From positions 1 to 64,000 of the forward strand of contig JABANP010000023.1 of assembly GCA_013115135.1 (NCBI GenBank): a stretch of DNA of 64,000 bases. The letters are read 5' to 3'. How positions within the stretch are numbered: the first letter of the stretch is position 1; each line of letters starts with the position of its first letter. Made by a program: the position numbers and the translations under genes. This stretch comes from Perkinsus olseni. Taxonomy: Eukaryota; Perkinsozoa; Perkinsida; Perkinsidae. Shown here piece after piece: positions 1-10,400 of the stretch. The notes below the pieces were generated by a model. It had not been told where the DNA came from. It did no database searches and saw nothing but the letters and a program-made list of their open reading frames with translations.

Positions 1-129
1 TGTTGTACTTCGTTCAGTTACGTATTGCCTGGTGGCAGCAGGCAAGATCTGGGCTGCAGAGTTAACGAGTCTCGCCAGACCCTGTGACATCACGCCCCTA
101 GGTGGTGGACAACTCCTGGGGATCGATGA

Positions 130-490
130 TGAGCTAGCTCGTCCTCAGGGACTTCGCTGACCTTCGAATGATATTGGGAAAGCGACAGGCACCATATCCG
201 TTCCAACAGTAGTACTAGAACTCAGTGCTATGGTACGTGAAGTTGGCAAAGGCGAACTCGACAAAGGCAGCAGTCTCGACCGTGATTCCACCCTGAGGCT
301 GTTCCAGGAAGGTCAACTACATTGAGCTGCACTGTAGCGGTTCTGCCACGGCAAGGTACCCAGGTGAGTTAGACAAGAATACATGGGGCTTTCTTGATAG
401 ACACCGTTGTCGTTCACACCCTCCAAGATATACGCACTAGAATGTATATAAACGTTTGAAATTTTCACAAAAACCGGACCTGGACCATCA
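130..490 (-). other. Relic or exon of an unknown family (copy 1)
   Basis: Read on the minus strand, this stretch contains a short reading frame with the pattern AYILEGVNDNGVYQESP. It can be aligned to a second minus-strand stretch at 5770-6225, which reads FYIVKGLNSNGRFQERP. Both are preceded by the same DNA string, gatggtccaggtccgg, and both are followed by similar DNA (attgagctgcact; gttccaaca). The shared order over about 350 bp shows two diverged copies of one coding unit. No complete reading frame links the parts, so this is either exons with unrecognised introns or a decayed copy. I do not recognise the family. Confidence 0.35.
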
Positions 491-1151
491 AGAAACAGCC
501 AAATCAGCGACGGACGGATTACAGCGGCTGCGGCAGCTCCGTCGGCAGGCAGCTGCGGTGGCTCCGCTGGCAGGGGCTGCAGGTGGCTCCGTCGGCGGCA
601 GCCGCCGCACGACAAACAACAGTGCCACCAGGTCCCCACCATTAGCTTCGTTATTGCGGAGGCGAAGGCATCGCTCGTCAGCAAACCATCGTCTTCAATG
701 GCACTGGCACCAGAAATAGAGCAGAGTTGTCTGGCGGAGAAGGACTTATGACGAATGAACGTCTCGATGGTCGACCCGAGCCGAACCGAAGTCTTTTGAC
801 AGTCAAAATTTTACTCTGCGACCGCCAGTCAAAGCAGAGAACGCACCAATTAATTATCACAGGAACTTTCCAACGACGGGGAATCGACCACGCTGGCGGC
901 AACATCCATTGTCCGGCATAGCCCAACTCTCCGCTGTTGGGCTTGCCAACTATGCAAATCAATCGTCATGCTTGCCCGGTCCACTGGCACATGGGCTCAC
1001 GACACTAATCACAGCGATCGAACTAAATTGCGCACTTCTCCCGAATTCCCGAGGATAAAACAACGCAGAAACGATCATTAGCAAATTTGACAGACGCAAA
1101 CAGCGCGTTAAGATTAGCTAGCCGTGACAACTACGGATACTAAGAACATAT

Positions 1152-1476
1152 ATGGAGAGCATCGGGGGACAAGACAGAGACATCTCATATGACATCGGTG
1201 AGTCGCTAAATTCCAACAAAGTAGAAGTTGGACGGATAGAAGTAGCCCTAATTGCAAAGGCTGGGGCAGAAGTTGGTCCGGATTGTTCACGATTCGTTAG
1301 TCTCAGAAGCTGGTAAAAATCATTGCGTCACATTCTGTGCTAGCCTGAGGGTGGAGGACAGCACAGAGACATCTCAGGTGACAAAAGACCTTGTCACCGT
1401 AGTTATCTCCTGTCCGATGGTGACGCGCGGGGGACAGCAAATTCCGAGGGAAGGGAAGGGTCAGGTCCCCCGTTAG
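1152..1476 (+). CDS. Possible small two-exon gene, unknown product
   Basis: An ATG at 1152 opens a frame of 54 codons that ends at a TAA lying directly after a possible GT donor at 1313. Joining 1152-1312 to 1362-1476 removes a 49-bp GT-AG segment and gives a 91-residue product that starts MESIGGQDRDIS and contains EVALIAKAGAEVGPD. The intron length matches others in this window (49-51 bp). No domain or signal peptide is seen and I do not recognise a family. This is exon chaining by eye; a chance open frame cannot be ruled out. Confidence 0.25.
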
Positions 1477-1523
1477 CGGATGCACCCGCATCTGACTCAC
1501 CATAGCGCATGGAGGTCATATGA

Positions 1524-2426
1524 ATGAGGGCTGCAGGCGGCATTATCTGGACTTTAATATGCTTATTTCAGCATAGTGTTTCATCAAAGGGAACCCGCTC
1601 ATGGCATCACTCCTCAAAGGCGGTATACTCTCTCAATTGGCATTTCCCTCCCACTCCAGAAGCTGGATCTCCGGGTGTTCATCCTGTTGTGCCATTCAGG
1701 TGTATCGGGTGATTTAGGACGCAACACAAAGGAAGAGGTGGAACTGGCCAGTTTTATGGTGGAGTGTCTCGTATTATTGTGCGGTGGGGGCAATCTAATA
1801 GTTGTCAGCTTTGCCAAGTCGATTCAAAAGTTACTATGAACGGTTTATCGCGAAATTTCCCTCAGGGTCCATTTCTAACTCAGGAGCTTCCTACTCTCAT
1901 GCGCGGTAAGCACGTTACGACGCGCTATCTCGTTTGCGTTCTTCGCGTTATACTGCGTTTACACGCGTGAAGAGTTATGACGCGAAATTGTTATTTACAA
2001 GCACAGTACATCTCGATTTTCGCGAAAACGTAAGTTTGAAGACATGAAACAGGTGTAGCTTCCTTAGCGGTTAGCGTGGATTCCCACTCTGGGCCTCTCA
2101 GATGGTTCGAGCTCAGATCTATCACAGTTACAGTAAGTTACACTATCAGTAACCCTGATAGATCTTCTCGATTAACTGTTAGGGTCGCCTTGAACTTGGA
2201 TTTATAGTCGTGGCATTACTTCACCGGTACGGGTGGCCCGGCTTTCGTAGTCTCTAGTGGGCATCCCTGCGAACAACTGGGATCAAATATAGTTTCAGCT
2301 GCGCGGCAGGATTGGTTTGCGTGCCAAAGAAGAAGAGTTCTAAAAGTCGCCGACTTCGTGGTAGATCCGGAAGGACTTCGTCTATATTTCCTACCACTTG
2401 GCTGTAGGATGCTCGCCATGAGTTGA
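1524..2426 (+). CDS. Possible secreted protein gene, three exons, in-frame TGA
   Basis: Exons 1524-1905, 2068-2132 and 2208-2426 join in phase across GT-AG introns of 162 and 75 bp. The product begins MRAAGGIIWTLICLF, a plausible signal peptide. Later parts include GQFYGGVSRIIVRWGQ and a C-terminal exon with VLKVADFVVDPEGLRLYF. One TGA interrupts the first exon at 1710-1712. The only in-phase GT-AG pair that would remove it spans 18 bp, too short for a normal intron. The gene is therefore either damaged, affected by a base error, or wrongly chained. I recognise no family. The three matching splice phases are the main support. Confidence 0.3.
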
Positions 2427-2871
2427 AGCTCGATCAAAGAATTAGCCCGCTCTCTTTCTTACTTGTCATTAGGGTGAGATTACGAGTGGAAACTCACAAC
2501 AAGACGCAGTAGATATTCAAATCGAACCCTTGGAACACCTGGCTGCTTCAGACTTATAATAGCTGGTAACTTTACGGTGGTATGCCTTTGTTGCGGCCCA
2601 TCTCCGGTATCAGAGTTTGGATAACAAACTAGAAGGGCTCCTCGCAAAAGCTTCATCCCAACGTGCTTACCCGGCTTCATCACAGGGTGTGGCGGTGGCC
2701 TTCCGGAAGAGTTCGGGCAGTAAAATCTAAGTAAGCGCACGCGATTTCCATCGTTACGTGGAGTGGGATACTCGCTGTACGGTTCCATCTATGTAGCGTG
2801 TGCAACAACTTTCGGCCCAATCATATTGCTCTCTGGTGACTTAGGGCCGATCACTGATCATAAGTGAATGA

Positions 2872-3759
2872 ACGCACAACAGAACGACGGCTGACACTAC
2901 GCAATTTTTCACCACTCTCCTGGTCGTCGTGATGGTGGGGCAGCATACTGCTTTCACGCCAGTACAGCATGCAACGTTAGCATTGCCGTCCTGATCCGTC
3001 CGTTTGGAACAGGCGACGCGTCGCGGAGATTATTCGATAATATCCCTACCGGGCGAAGCTCTTCGAAAGGATGCAGATCGCTATATGTCTGACCGGCGGG
3101 ACTCTCTCACTCCGCTGCTTAGGGCCTGTATGGGCGATCGTGTTAGATGCTCATTACTGGGGGCGTGGTAATCACAACCTCGGCGAGGAGTCTCTGACAG
3201 CCCGGAAACGTGAGGCGGCTCACCGCTCAAGACTTTCCACTCTGTTCCACATTCGGTCTGTTCCAGCCCTAATTCTTGAACTCTTCTCTTCAACTTCTGA
3301 ATCCGTTGTGGCGGGGGCTTCTGCACCTTCTCGCATAAGGTCAGTCCTTCTCAATGTTGGAGGAGCAACTAGATATGCCCATCGATGTCACCGGGAGACA
3401 GATTTTCAGGCTGTTCATGTGCGCGGTAAGGGACCTTTGTAGTTTTGCTGGTGAGCTTCTTCCCACCGTGGTCAGCTGGAAATGTCTACCTGGTCATGAA
3501 TTCGTATGTGCTTATCGTGGGTAGACCGAGTTTCAGTGCCAGTAAGCTGATCGGTCGATCAAATTGCCCAACTGAAGGTATATTTTGTGCGTGCATCCAG
3601 GGGCGGGCACCAGAGGCGCTGGCTGGCATCTTTTCCGGAAGTGCACCAAGCAAAGATAGGAACCTCATGGACGTATGGGCAGAACTATCAAAGGCGTGTT
3701 GCGGGGTTATCACCGAGCGAAGGCTGCTCTCGTGGGCTTCAGCACTTACCTTGCCATAG
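2872..3759 (+). CDS. Possible four-exon gene with hydrophobic leader, unknown product
   Basis: Four exons can be chained in phase: up to 2961, 3013-3139, 3201-3425 and 3476-3759. The introns are 51, 61 and 50 bp, all GT-AG. The first exon has a hydrophobic run (QFFTTLLVVVMVGQ) typical of a secretion signal. The second contains EALRKDADRYMSDRRD, and the last contains NVYLVMNSYVLIVGRPS and a TAG stop. No ATG is found in frame ahead of the leader after the TGA at 2869, so the true start is unresolved. The neighbouring reading frame also looks fairly open. Family unknown. Confidence 0.3.
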
Positions 3760-3991
3760 CTAACCTGTGGACGCCTTGTGGTTTTATTCATAAGGAAGGT
3801 AAAGAGCTTCATGTCTCATTTATGAAATAATGATTGCTTAGCAATCAATACTGAAAACTGACTGTGGTAACATGCTTTGTTGACCTGGCTACGTATTCCT
3901 TTTGCTCCCTCTCCATTCCGATTCGAGGCGCTCAGTGGTACAGGGGTGTCGTAGCAGAGGAGTCCTCGACGTACTACAGGCGATAATATAG

Positions 3992-4249
3992 TCCTCGGAC
4001 AGCCAGGAGCTCGCCTGGAATGTACGATATGCTGGTGCTTATCTGCTCAAGGCTTCAGTATTTTGTTGCGATCTCGGCTGCTCTCTCGTCGCGTTTGACC
4101 TCAGTGCGCAGGCGGCGCTGCCCTCAGGCCTGTACCAGGGCGTGCGGGCGCCCCAGGTGAGCACCCCTATTGAAGATTTCAATTTCCGCGGAAGGGTGGA
4201 CCTGCTCGATCTCCGCCTGTATACTAATTTCACCTATAGGTTGTTTTAG
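3992..4249 (+). CDS. Possible terminal exon, unknown product
   Basis: After an acceptor-like atatag the frame stays open for 85 codons and ends with TAG at 4247-4249. It contains ALPSGLYQGVRAPQV and RVDLLDLRLYTNFTYRLF at the C-terminus. No start codon lies in frame, so if real this is the last exon of a gene whose other parts I cannot place. An alternative start at ATG 4021 in another frame also gives a hydrophobic leader, so the assignment is uncertain. Confidence 0.22.
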   Translation, partial: SSDSQELAWNVRYAGAYLLKASVFCCDLGCSLVAFDLSAQAALPSGLYQGVRAPQVSTPIEDFNFRGRVDLLDLRLYTNFTYRLF

Positions 4250-4563
4250 GGTTAACCATTACTGAAGATCTACGGGCGCTCTCCAGGAGAGGTACCCGAG
4301 AATGACGGCAGCCTTTGGGCCGTTCCCTGATGTTTGACGGGTGCTGTATCTCCTTAGCCTATGGATGGTAGCGTGACACGTTAACATCGCATCTTGGACT
4401 CGCGCTAAGTTGGGCCGGCTGTGACAAAGGGACAACGACTCGTGTCTTCCTTCTCTTATTTGTTTCACTTAAGGATCGTTGCATGCGGTGCTGCGTAGGT
4501 TTGAAGCCTTTAGTGCATCGACCTCATCGACGGTCGTCCATCTGCTGCGGAGACGGGCGCTAA

Positions 4564-4994
4564 AATGGCGCTGGAGCGTGCACCTTAGCGGCTCTCGAGG
4601 TGCCTTTACCGACATTCTTTCGTAAACCCGGCGCCTCCAGGATGGTGGTTTTTTATTTCCCTATCGTTATCAGAGTGGAGTTTGGATTTGGGCGTCCAAT
4701 AGCAGAACCCAAGGAAGGTGCTTCCATATTGATCTGTGTATAAGGCCCCAAAGAAATCTGGTGTTGCGGTAGGTGTAGAGAGCCGGTACCGGCGTCGTTA
4801 TTATCATGACAGACAGACACGAGAGAGAAATAGCTGTTGCATCACTAATTGAAAGTGTCAGCTCAGGTGGAGATAGCAACGTTTGCATCCCTAGCATTCC
4901 CAAGCCTTTGGTTGTTGAAGCGGTAAACCCAATTGCCCTGTTTGAATATAACGAACGAGCCGACCTTCGGCCGCATGGGATCCTTCGGTCCTAA
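4564..4994 (+). CDS. Possible two-exon gene, unknown product
   Basis: An open frame from 4564 to 4737 (first ATG at 4642) joins in phase 0 to 4779-4994 across a 41-bp GT-AG intron. The first part contains PIVIRVEFGFGRPIAEP and the second GTGVVIIMTDRHEREIAVAS and VVEAVNPIALFEYNERADL, ending at TAA. The start is uncertain because the frame is open upstream of the ATG. No known domain is recognised. Confidence 0.28.
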
Positions 4995-5021
4995 ACATCG
5001 AATTCAGAATAGCCAGCTGAG

Positions 5022-5236
5022 GGGTTGCTGATCCGGTCGAAATTCCCGATGGGCCGCAGCAGCTCTGCAGTAGCGGGCGGGCTGCCAGCTCACTGACTGG
5101 AGAAAACCATGATGGAAGTGGTGAATCCTCTCATTCTTCGGCGCAGGCGTTGGCCGCAGGCATTCCAGGTGGCGCTCAATTCGTCTACAGCGAGAACCAG
5201 ATCAATCAGCGCCGCAAAGTGCTGACTTTTGTATAG
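5022..5236 (+). CDS. Possible terminal exon, Ser/Gly/Ala-rich
   Basis: An open frame of 71 codons follows an acceptor-like gctgag and ends at TAG 5234-5236. It has a Ser/Gly/Ala-rich centre (GENHDGSGESSHSSAQALAA) and a basic end (QINQRRKVLTFV). It has no start codon of its own. It may belong to the gene just upstream through alternative splicing, or to a separate gene. Function unknown. Confidence 0.22.
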
Positions 5237-5769
5237 CCGAATTAAGTTTTGCTCTCTTTTCTCTATTCGGTTTAGAATCCTACAGGCACCGGAGGCTGGT
5301 GGCTCGTTATTGACAGAGCTGAGGAGAATAGGCCATCCCCACTGGCGTGAGACCGAGGCATGGTAGCGAAGGACGAATATCGAGGAAAGTCGGTGCATCG
5401 CGTGGTACGCATCACCGCTCTAAATTGAGGATCAAATTCGACATCGAGGAGAATCGACATCGGTGGCGTGGCTAGGAGTTGGTCCCGGTTTGACCAAACT
5501 AGCGTGTGTCTCTCTAAATCAGCAGTAGGTAAAATGGCAAGATACTCCTCCCATCAGGCGTTTCAGTAACCCCAGCCGAGTGGCACAGTGAAGAATGCCG
5601 CTCCTGCCGTGTTTTGATATATCACATCGTGGAGACCTGGAATTGCCAACCAGCTGGTTTAAACTATCTTCCTCTATGAACACTCCTGCGGAGCTTTGAG
5701 GGTGATATGGGCGGTCGGCTCTTATGCGCGCGGTGACGCATACCACCATCCCTGGTTGGCTTTATACCA

Positions 5770-6225
5770 TCTCTTCCGTGGTAGTTAGATCAGCATAGTC
5801 GGCGAATCCTCTATGACCCCGGAACTTGACCTTCGGTAGATGTTGGAATGTCGACGGGACCATCATCTGTTCCAACATAAGTTCCGAGGTACCGGGGCTA
5901 TGGTCCGTGCTTAATTCCATGGTCGAAAGCGATATTCACAGACGCATAACCAAAGTCCCTCGACCGTGAGCTTGCCCTTGCGGCAATGGGTGGAACAGAT
6001 CTTCAACATTGAGCTGCACTTTCGCTTTCTCATCGACGCGCCAGGTGCGTTGGTCGAAGAAAATAACACTCGGCCTTTCTTGGAAGCGACCGTTGGAGTT
6101 CAAGCCCTTTACGATGTAGAAGCAGACAGCTGTCTCGTCAAAAGAATTGAAAGTTGTGACCCTGAGCCGGACCTGGACCATCGAAGCGCTAGGATGATGG
6201 CAATAAGTGGTATGTCGCATCATCT
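5770..6225 (-). other. Relic or exon of an unknown family (copy 2)
   Basis: The minus strand from 6223 reads VQVRLRVTTFNSFDETAVC, then FYIVKGLNSNGRFQERPSVI and KVQLNVEDL. It aligns with copy 1 at 130-490 over most of its length. The downstream part (5840-5930) aligns only at DNA level, with frame changes between the copies. It is longer and cleaner than copy 1, but it too lacks a complete gene structure. Unknown family. Confidence 0.35.
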
Positions 6226-6239
6226 ATGTCACCACCGCC

Positions 6240-7480
6240 GTTGCCCGTAGCCTGGGCGTCATCATCATGAATGGCGCAACAGAGATAGAAAGCAGAAGTG
6301 CTTAGCGAAGGAGGAACTTCATGTTTATGCGAAGGGAAGCTGAACTTGATGAAAATTAAACTGGCCAATTTATCGATCGCGTCATGCTTTACTTGGTCAA
6401 TGAATTCCTTTTACAGATTAGAGCACTGATTAGGGATCAATCCAGGTACAAACTTCTCGATCTTAGGAAGAGCAACTGATGAAAGGAGAAGATCCCAATA
6501 CCACGCAGGTTTAGGACGTCAAGATCGGCAGCTACGCCGTATGAGTGAGAATCAGAAGACATATGTAGGGATAGAACTGGGAGGCAGAGACAAGTAGAGA
6601 GGACGACGTCACCTTGATGACGTCATGATTTACGATGTCGCTGACGCCGTAATCCGCGCAGAAGGACCTCTGGGTCAAAGGATCCCCTCAGAGTCGCAGT
6701 CTCCGACTCGCAGAAGCCTGTAAATAGTTCTACGAGCTCGGCGGCCATTATGGGGTCCATGGCAATGAGTATTTATTACAGCTTCATCGTGCTTTAGCAC
6801 GCAGGAATAGATCCCTTGGGTGGCGGGCGATACCCGCCTGGATTAACACACGTGTTAACGTGCGCAGCGCAACTGAGCCCGACTCTGAGCCCACAGAGAT
6901 TGACGGTGCATCAGGTGCCGCTGATGCAGCGAGATACCGTGCAGGTTGATGCGGTAATAACGGTTTTCTCCAGGACATCGCCGCAACAGGAAGCGACTTA
7001 CTATTGACTAACGTTGGTTGAAACTGGCGTCGCTTAACGCGGGAATTGATTCCCCTCAATCATGAATTGGGCTATGGTGGTGATCGTTGCACCACAATCA
7101 AGGTCTAGTCGATTCGTAGGGCGCGGGTATATAGTCGGCGTGGCGCGGTAGAAGGCGGTTGTCGCCGACGGGCGAATACCTGCTGGAAGCCGCACGGCGG
7201 GAAATAACATATCTGGAAGCAGCAATGATTGTTAAAGATTTAAAGCGAAGATACCTTGAGGAAGCTGTGCCCTCTCGATGGTGAATTCGTAATTTCCGCG
7301 CACGTCAGCATAATATCAATGCGTGGCGCGAGTACAGCGTGCTATCCAGTCATATCCACCAGCACTCACCGGGCCAGAAAGACTACGCTCGACTTACGGT
7401 CCAGAGTAGCTTACATCCAGAGACCCAACTGAGCTCCAGCTTAAGACGGTGATAGCCGTTCGAGCCAAGCGTATGTGGAT
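6240..7480. other. Stretch with no recognised gene
   Basis: I see no recognisable gene here. Around 6800-6930 the plus strand has an open, Ala/acid-rich frame (ATEPDSEPTEIDGASGAADA) ending at a GT, which could be an exon, but nothing else supports it. Confidence 0.3.
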
Positions 7481-7499
7481 AGGCACTAGGGATACGATT

Positions 7500-10400
7500 T
7501 CGCGCTCTCTCGAGCTGCCCTTCTGGTATAGGTCGTGGCGAGAAAGTGAGCTGCCTTCCTTCGCGGTGAGGTTCGGGTGAGGTGCGCGTGTTCCACCAGA
7601 CGACCACCAGCTATGACGGTGACATCAAATCCAGCATTGGTAATAGTTGATAGACTGATGGAGCTATTATGAGGCGTTGTCGGCTTATGGCTCGGGCTGC
7701 GAAAGAGCTCGCGAAAGCGATCCGCATGCTCGACGTTCTGAGCAATCCTTATGGAAGAGAAGAACCCCACCGTGAGGACTGCTCTAACGTTGCAGAAAGC
7801 TCGTCCAGTGCCTTTTTGGACTACTGCTTCTGACGCCGAATCCAGCACGCAGAAGTTAGCTACCGTCGAAGTAGCAACCTGCTGATAAAAGTATAAAAGG
7901 TACAAAGAACCCTTGCAGATGATTGCCGGAGGGATCGCTTTTCGACGGCTCCCAGATGTGGCAGAAGGAAAACGCGCGACGAGCCATGCTCTACCTTGGA
8001 TGGCATCAGTGCTCTGGCTATAGCGACCCTCTGCTTCACCATCCTCCCGACAGCAGACCTCCACGAGGGCCCAAGCCAGCATCAAGCCACCTTGTTGCCG
8101 GCGAAGTCATTCATACCGGCACGAGCACAGATAGAGAGCATCTCCGGCCGCTCATCGATAGAGGCGCACTGAAGAGGGTGACGAGCTGAATGACCATTCA
8201 TGCAGCATGCAGTGTTTACCCGTATCGACATTCTCTTCCGCGTGTGAGGTCGAAAGAGTACAGCTCTGGGCAACAAAACCCATCTGCTCTCTCCCACGCA
8301 GACCACATTGACATCCTCCAACCTCGTTTGAGCTGGCTCCACTAGGATCTAGAACAACAAAAATAACAGTGCGTCGTGCCTGGGGCGGCATGATCCGCCA
8401 AATCGGGTCGTAGAACCTCTGTAGAAGGAGCAAAACGGTAGACTTGCCACCTCGCCGAGCCCAACTGAGTGCCACAGTCTGGCCCGCTTTTAATATCGAA
8501 GGTGAGACCCTTCAGAATCTGCAGTATGACTCCGCAAAGAGGGGATCGAGGAGGCACTCACTTTTTGTTTCGAGGGCGCTGAGGGTAGGCAAACTTCACA
8601 TCTTCCAAAGGTTTAGTCCATTCCTTCTGATGGCATGGCGTATGCTGAGGGGCAATAAACCACATCTCCCACCGCGAATAATAGAAGTCTGCACCCTGGG
8701 CCCCAAACGCCGCTTCTCCTGCCAAGGTCACTGTGCGGGTTGATCGCGCTCTCGCTGTCGAGGAGCTCGAAGACGTCATGAGCTGCCGCCTTGGCTTCCT
8801 TCACATCGCCGAGAAAGGCCAGAGCCTGCGGCGGCTACATGCGAGAAAGACGCCCGCATCGGGGACCGTATCATCTCATGGAACTGCAAGCCATCATCCT
8901 CGACCAGAGTCGCTCCGTACCTAGGCAGGTACCGGGCCATAGAGGCTCTGGCTGACTCGGAGGGCGGCTTACCACTGCACCGAGTACGTGCTGAAGAACA
9001 TGAGAACTCCTTGCGAGACGCCGTACCAGAATCGGCCCAGAGCGGGGACCGCAGCCTGCGGACCGGAGTGCATCTGCAGCAAAGCAAACCTGCCGGGAGG
9101 ACACTGCGATTAGCGCGAGCGAGAAAATCTTGAATCAGCAATTTGTGCAGCTTTCGAACGGCTTACGCGTTCCTAGTCCACTCTTCCGGAGCCAGCGCCG
9201 GATGGTGCGAATGTTTTGCACCGCATCCGACGCGATCTGGTTGGTTGCGAGGGAGTCTGATGTCTTGCTTTTGTCCATTCCAATACCAGCCGCCATCTGT
9301 ACCGCACCTGACCATCAACGCGCGCGGCGCTCATTGTTCACACTCATGAGTGGCCTGTCGGCTTCTCAACCCCACCAGCTCCAGCCATCAGGGGCAGGAC
9401 AGCCATCATGACCAGCGTCAATTTCCAGGAGCCCAGGAATGCAATTATCAATCCCGAGATGAGTGACGCTGCGAACTGGCAGTACGCACCTGTAAAGAAG
9501 TCAAGATATGTTAGCGCTTCCACGTCGATGCCTCACCGAGCTGAACGCCACTGATGGAATTCATCTTAAGAGCGTACGTGCTGAGGGCAGCCGTTAGTTT
9601 CCCAGAGGAGTGGTTGGGGTCATCGAAGAAGGCCATGTCCTAAAAACAAGGACGGGTGGATCTAAGGCTCCTGCCGCTACGGAGCAGGCGTCAAACAGCT
9701 CACCTGTTCGAGAAATTTAGTAAAACAGAGACGGCGGATGCGCTTCGTGAGATGCTCTCCAATGTAGGAGAAGCCGCCAGTTTGGAGCACGCCACCGACA
9801 AGAGCAGATGCGGCGAGAATAACGAACCTGGCAGCATCGGCTCATGCAGGGAGAGTATAGGTTGAGCAAGCACCCGATAGACGCCAAAGATACGCCATCC
9901 ATCATCTCCTCCATGTCTTCGTTGTAGAAGGCCTTCAACGCGCGCGACAATACAAAGCCATTGAGAGGCATCACACACCCGGAAACTATTGCCCCGAAGA
10001 GAGCTGGTATATAATAGGGCCACTCAGGCTTAGATAGTCGCAAGATCCGAGCCCAGGGGACCTGAAAAGCAGCGATAACTCTGCCCGTGACTTCAGCGCT
10101 CAGTGTAGTCCATCACGATAGAATCATCTATCTAGCAGTGCTTCTCGCGCATTACTCGATAGTGTTTGGCGATCTTCTCGACACGTTCCCGCTCTATCTC
10201 TTTGTCAGTTCGAGCCTTCTCGGGTTTCTCGACCTCACTGCGTTTAGCGACTGACAAAGAGAACTAATCAGCAACGGAACTCGATTCCTCCCACGTACGT
10301 TTGACGGCAGCTGCTGGGTCACCACGATCGGACCTGAGCTTCAACCTGAACCAAGGGAAGAGCCCTCCGCGATTTACTCTTTTCGAAGGAGGCTCGGACG

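Noticed and set aside
1710..1712. In-frame TGA as a selenocysteine codon or altered genetic code
   Set aside because: ABC2, ABC4 and others end at TGA, and no recoding element was seen; an error, lesion or wrong exon join is more likely.
3081..3335. Minus-strand acidic ORF starting near 3335 (MREGAEAPATTDSEVEE)
   Set aside because: It overlaps the better supported plus-strand exon at 3201-3425, and no further exons could be joined to it.
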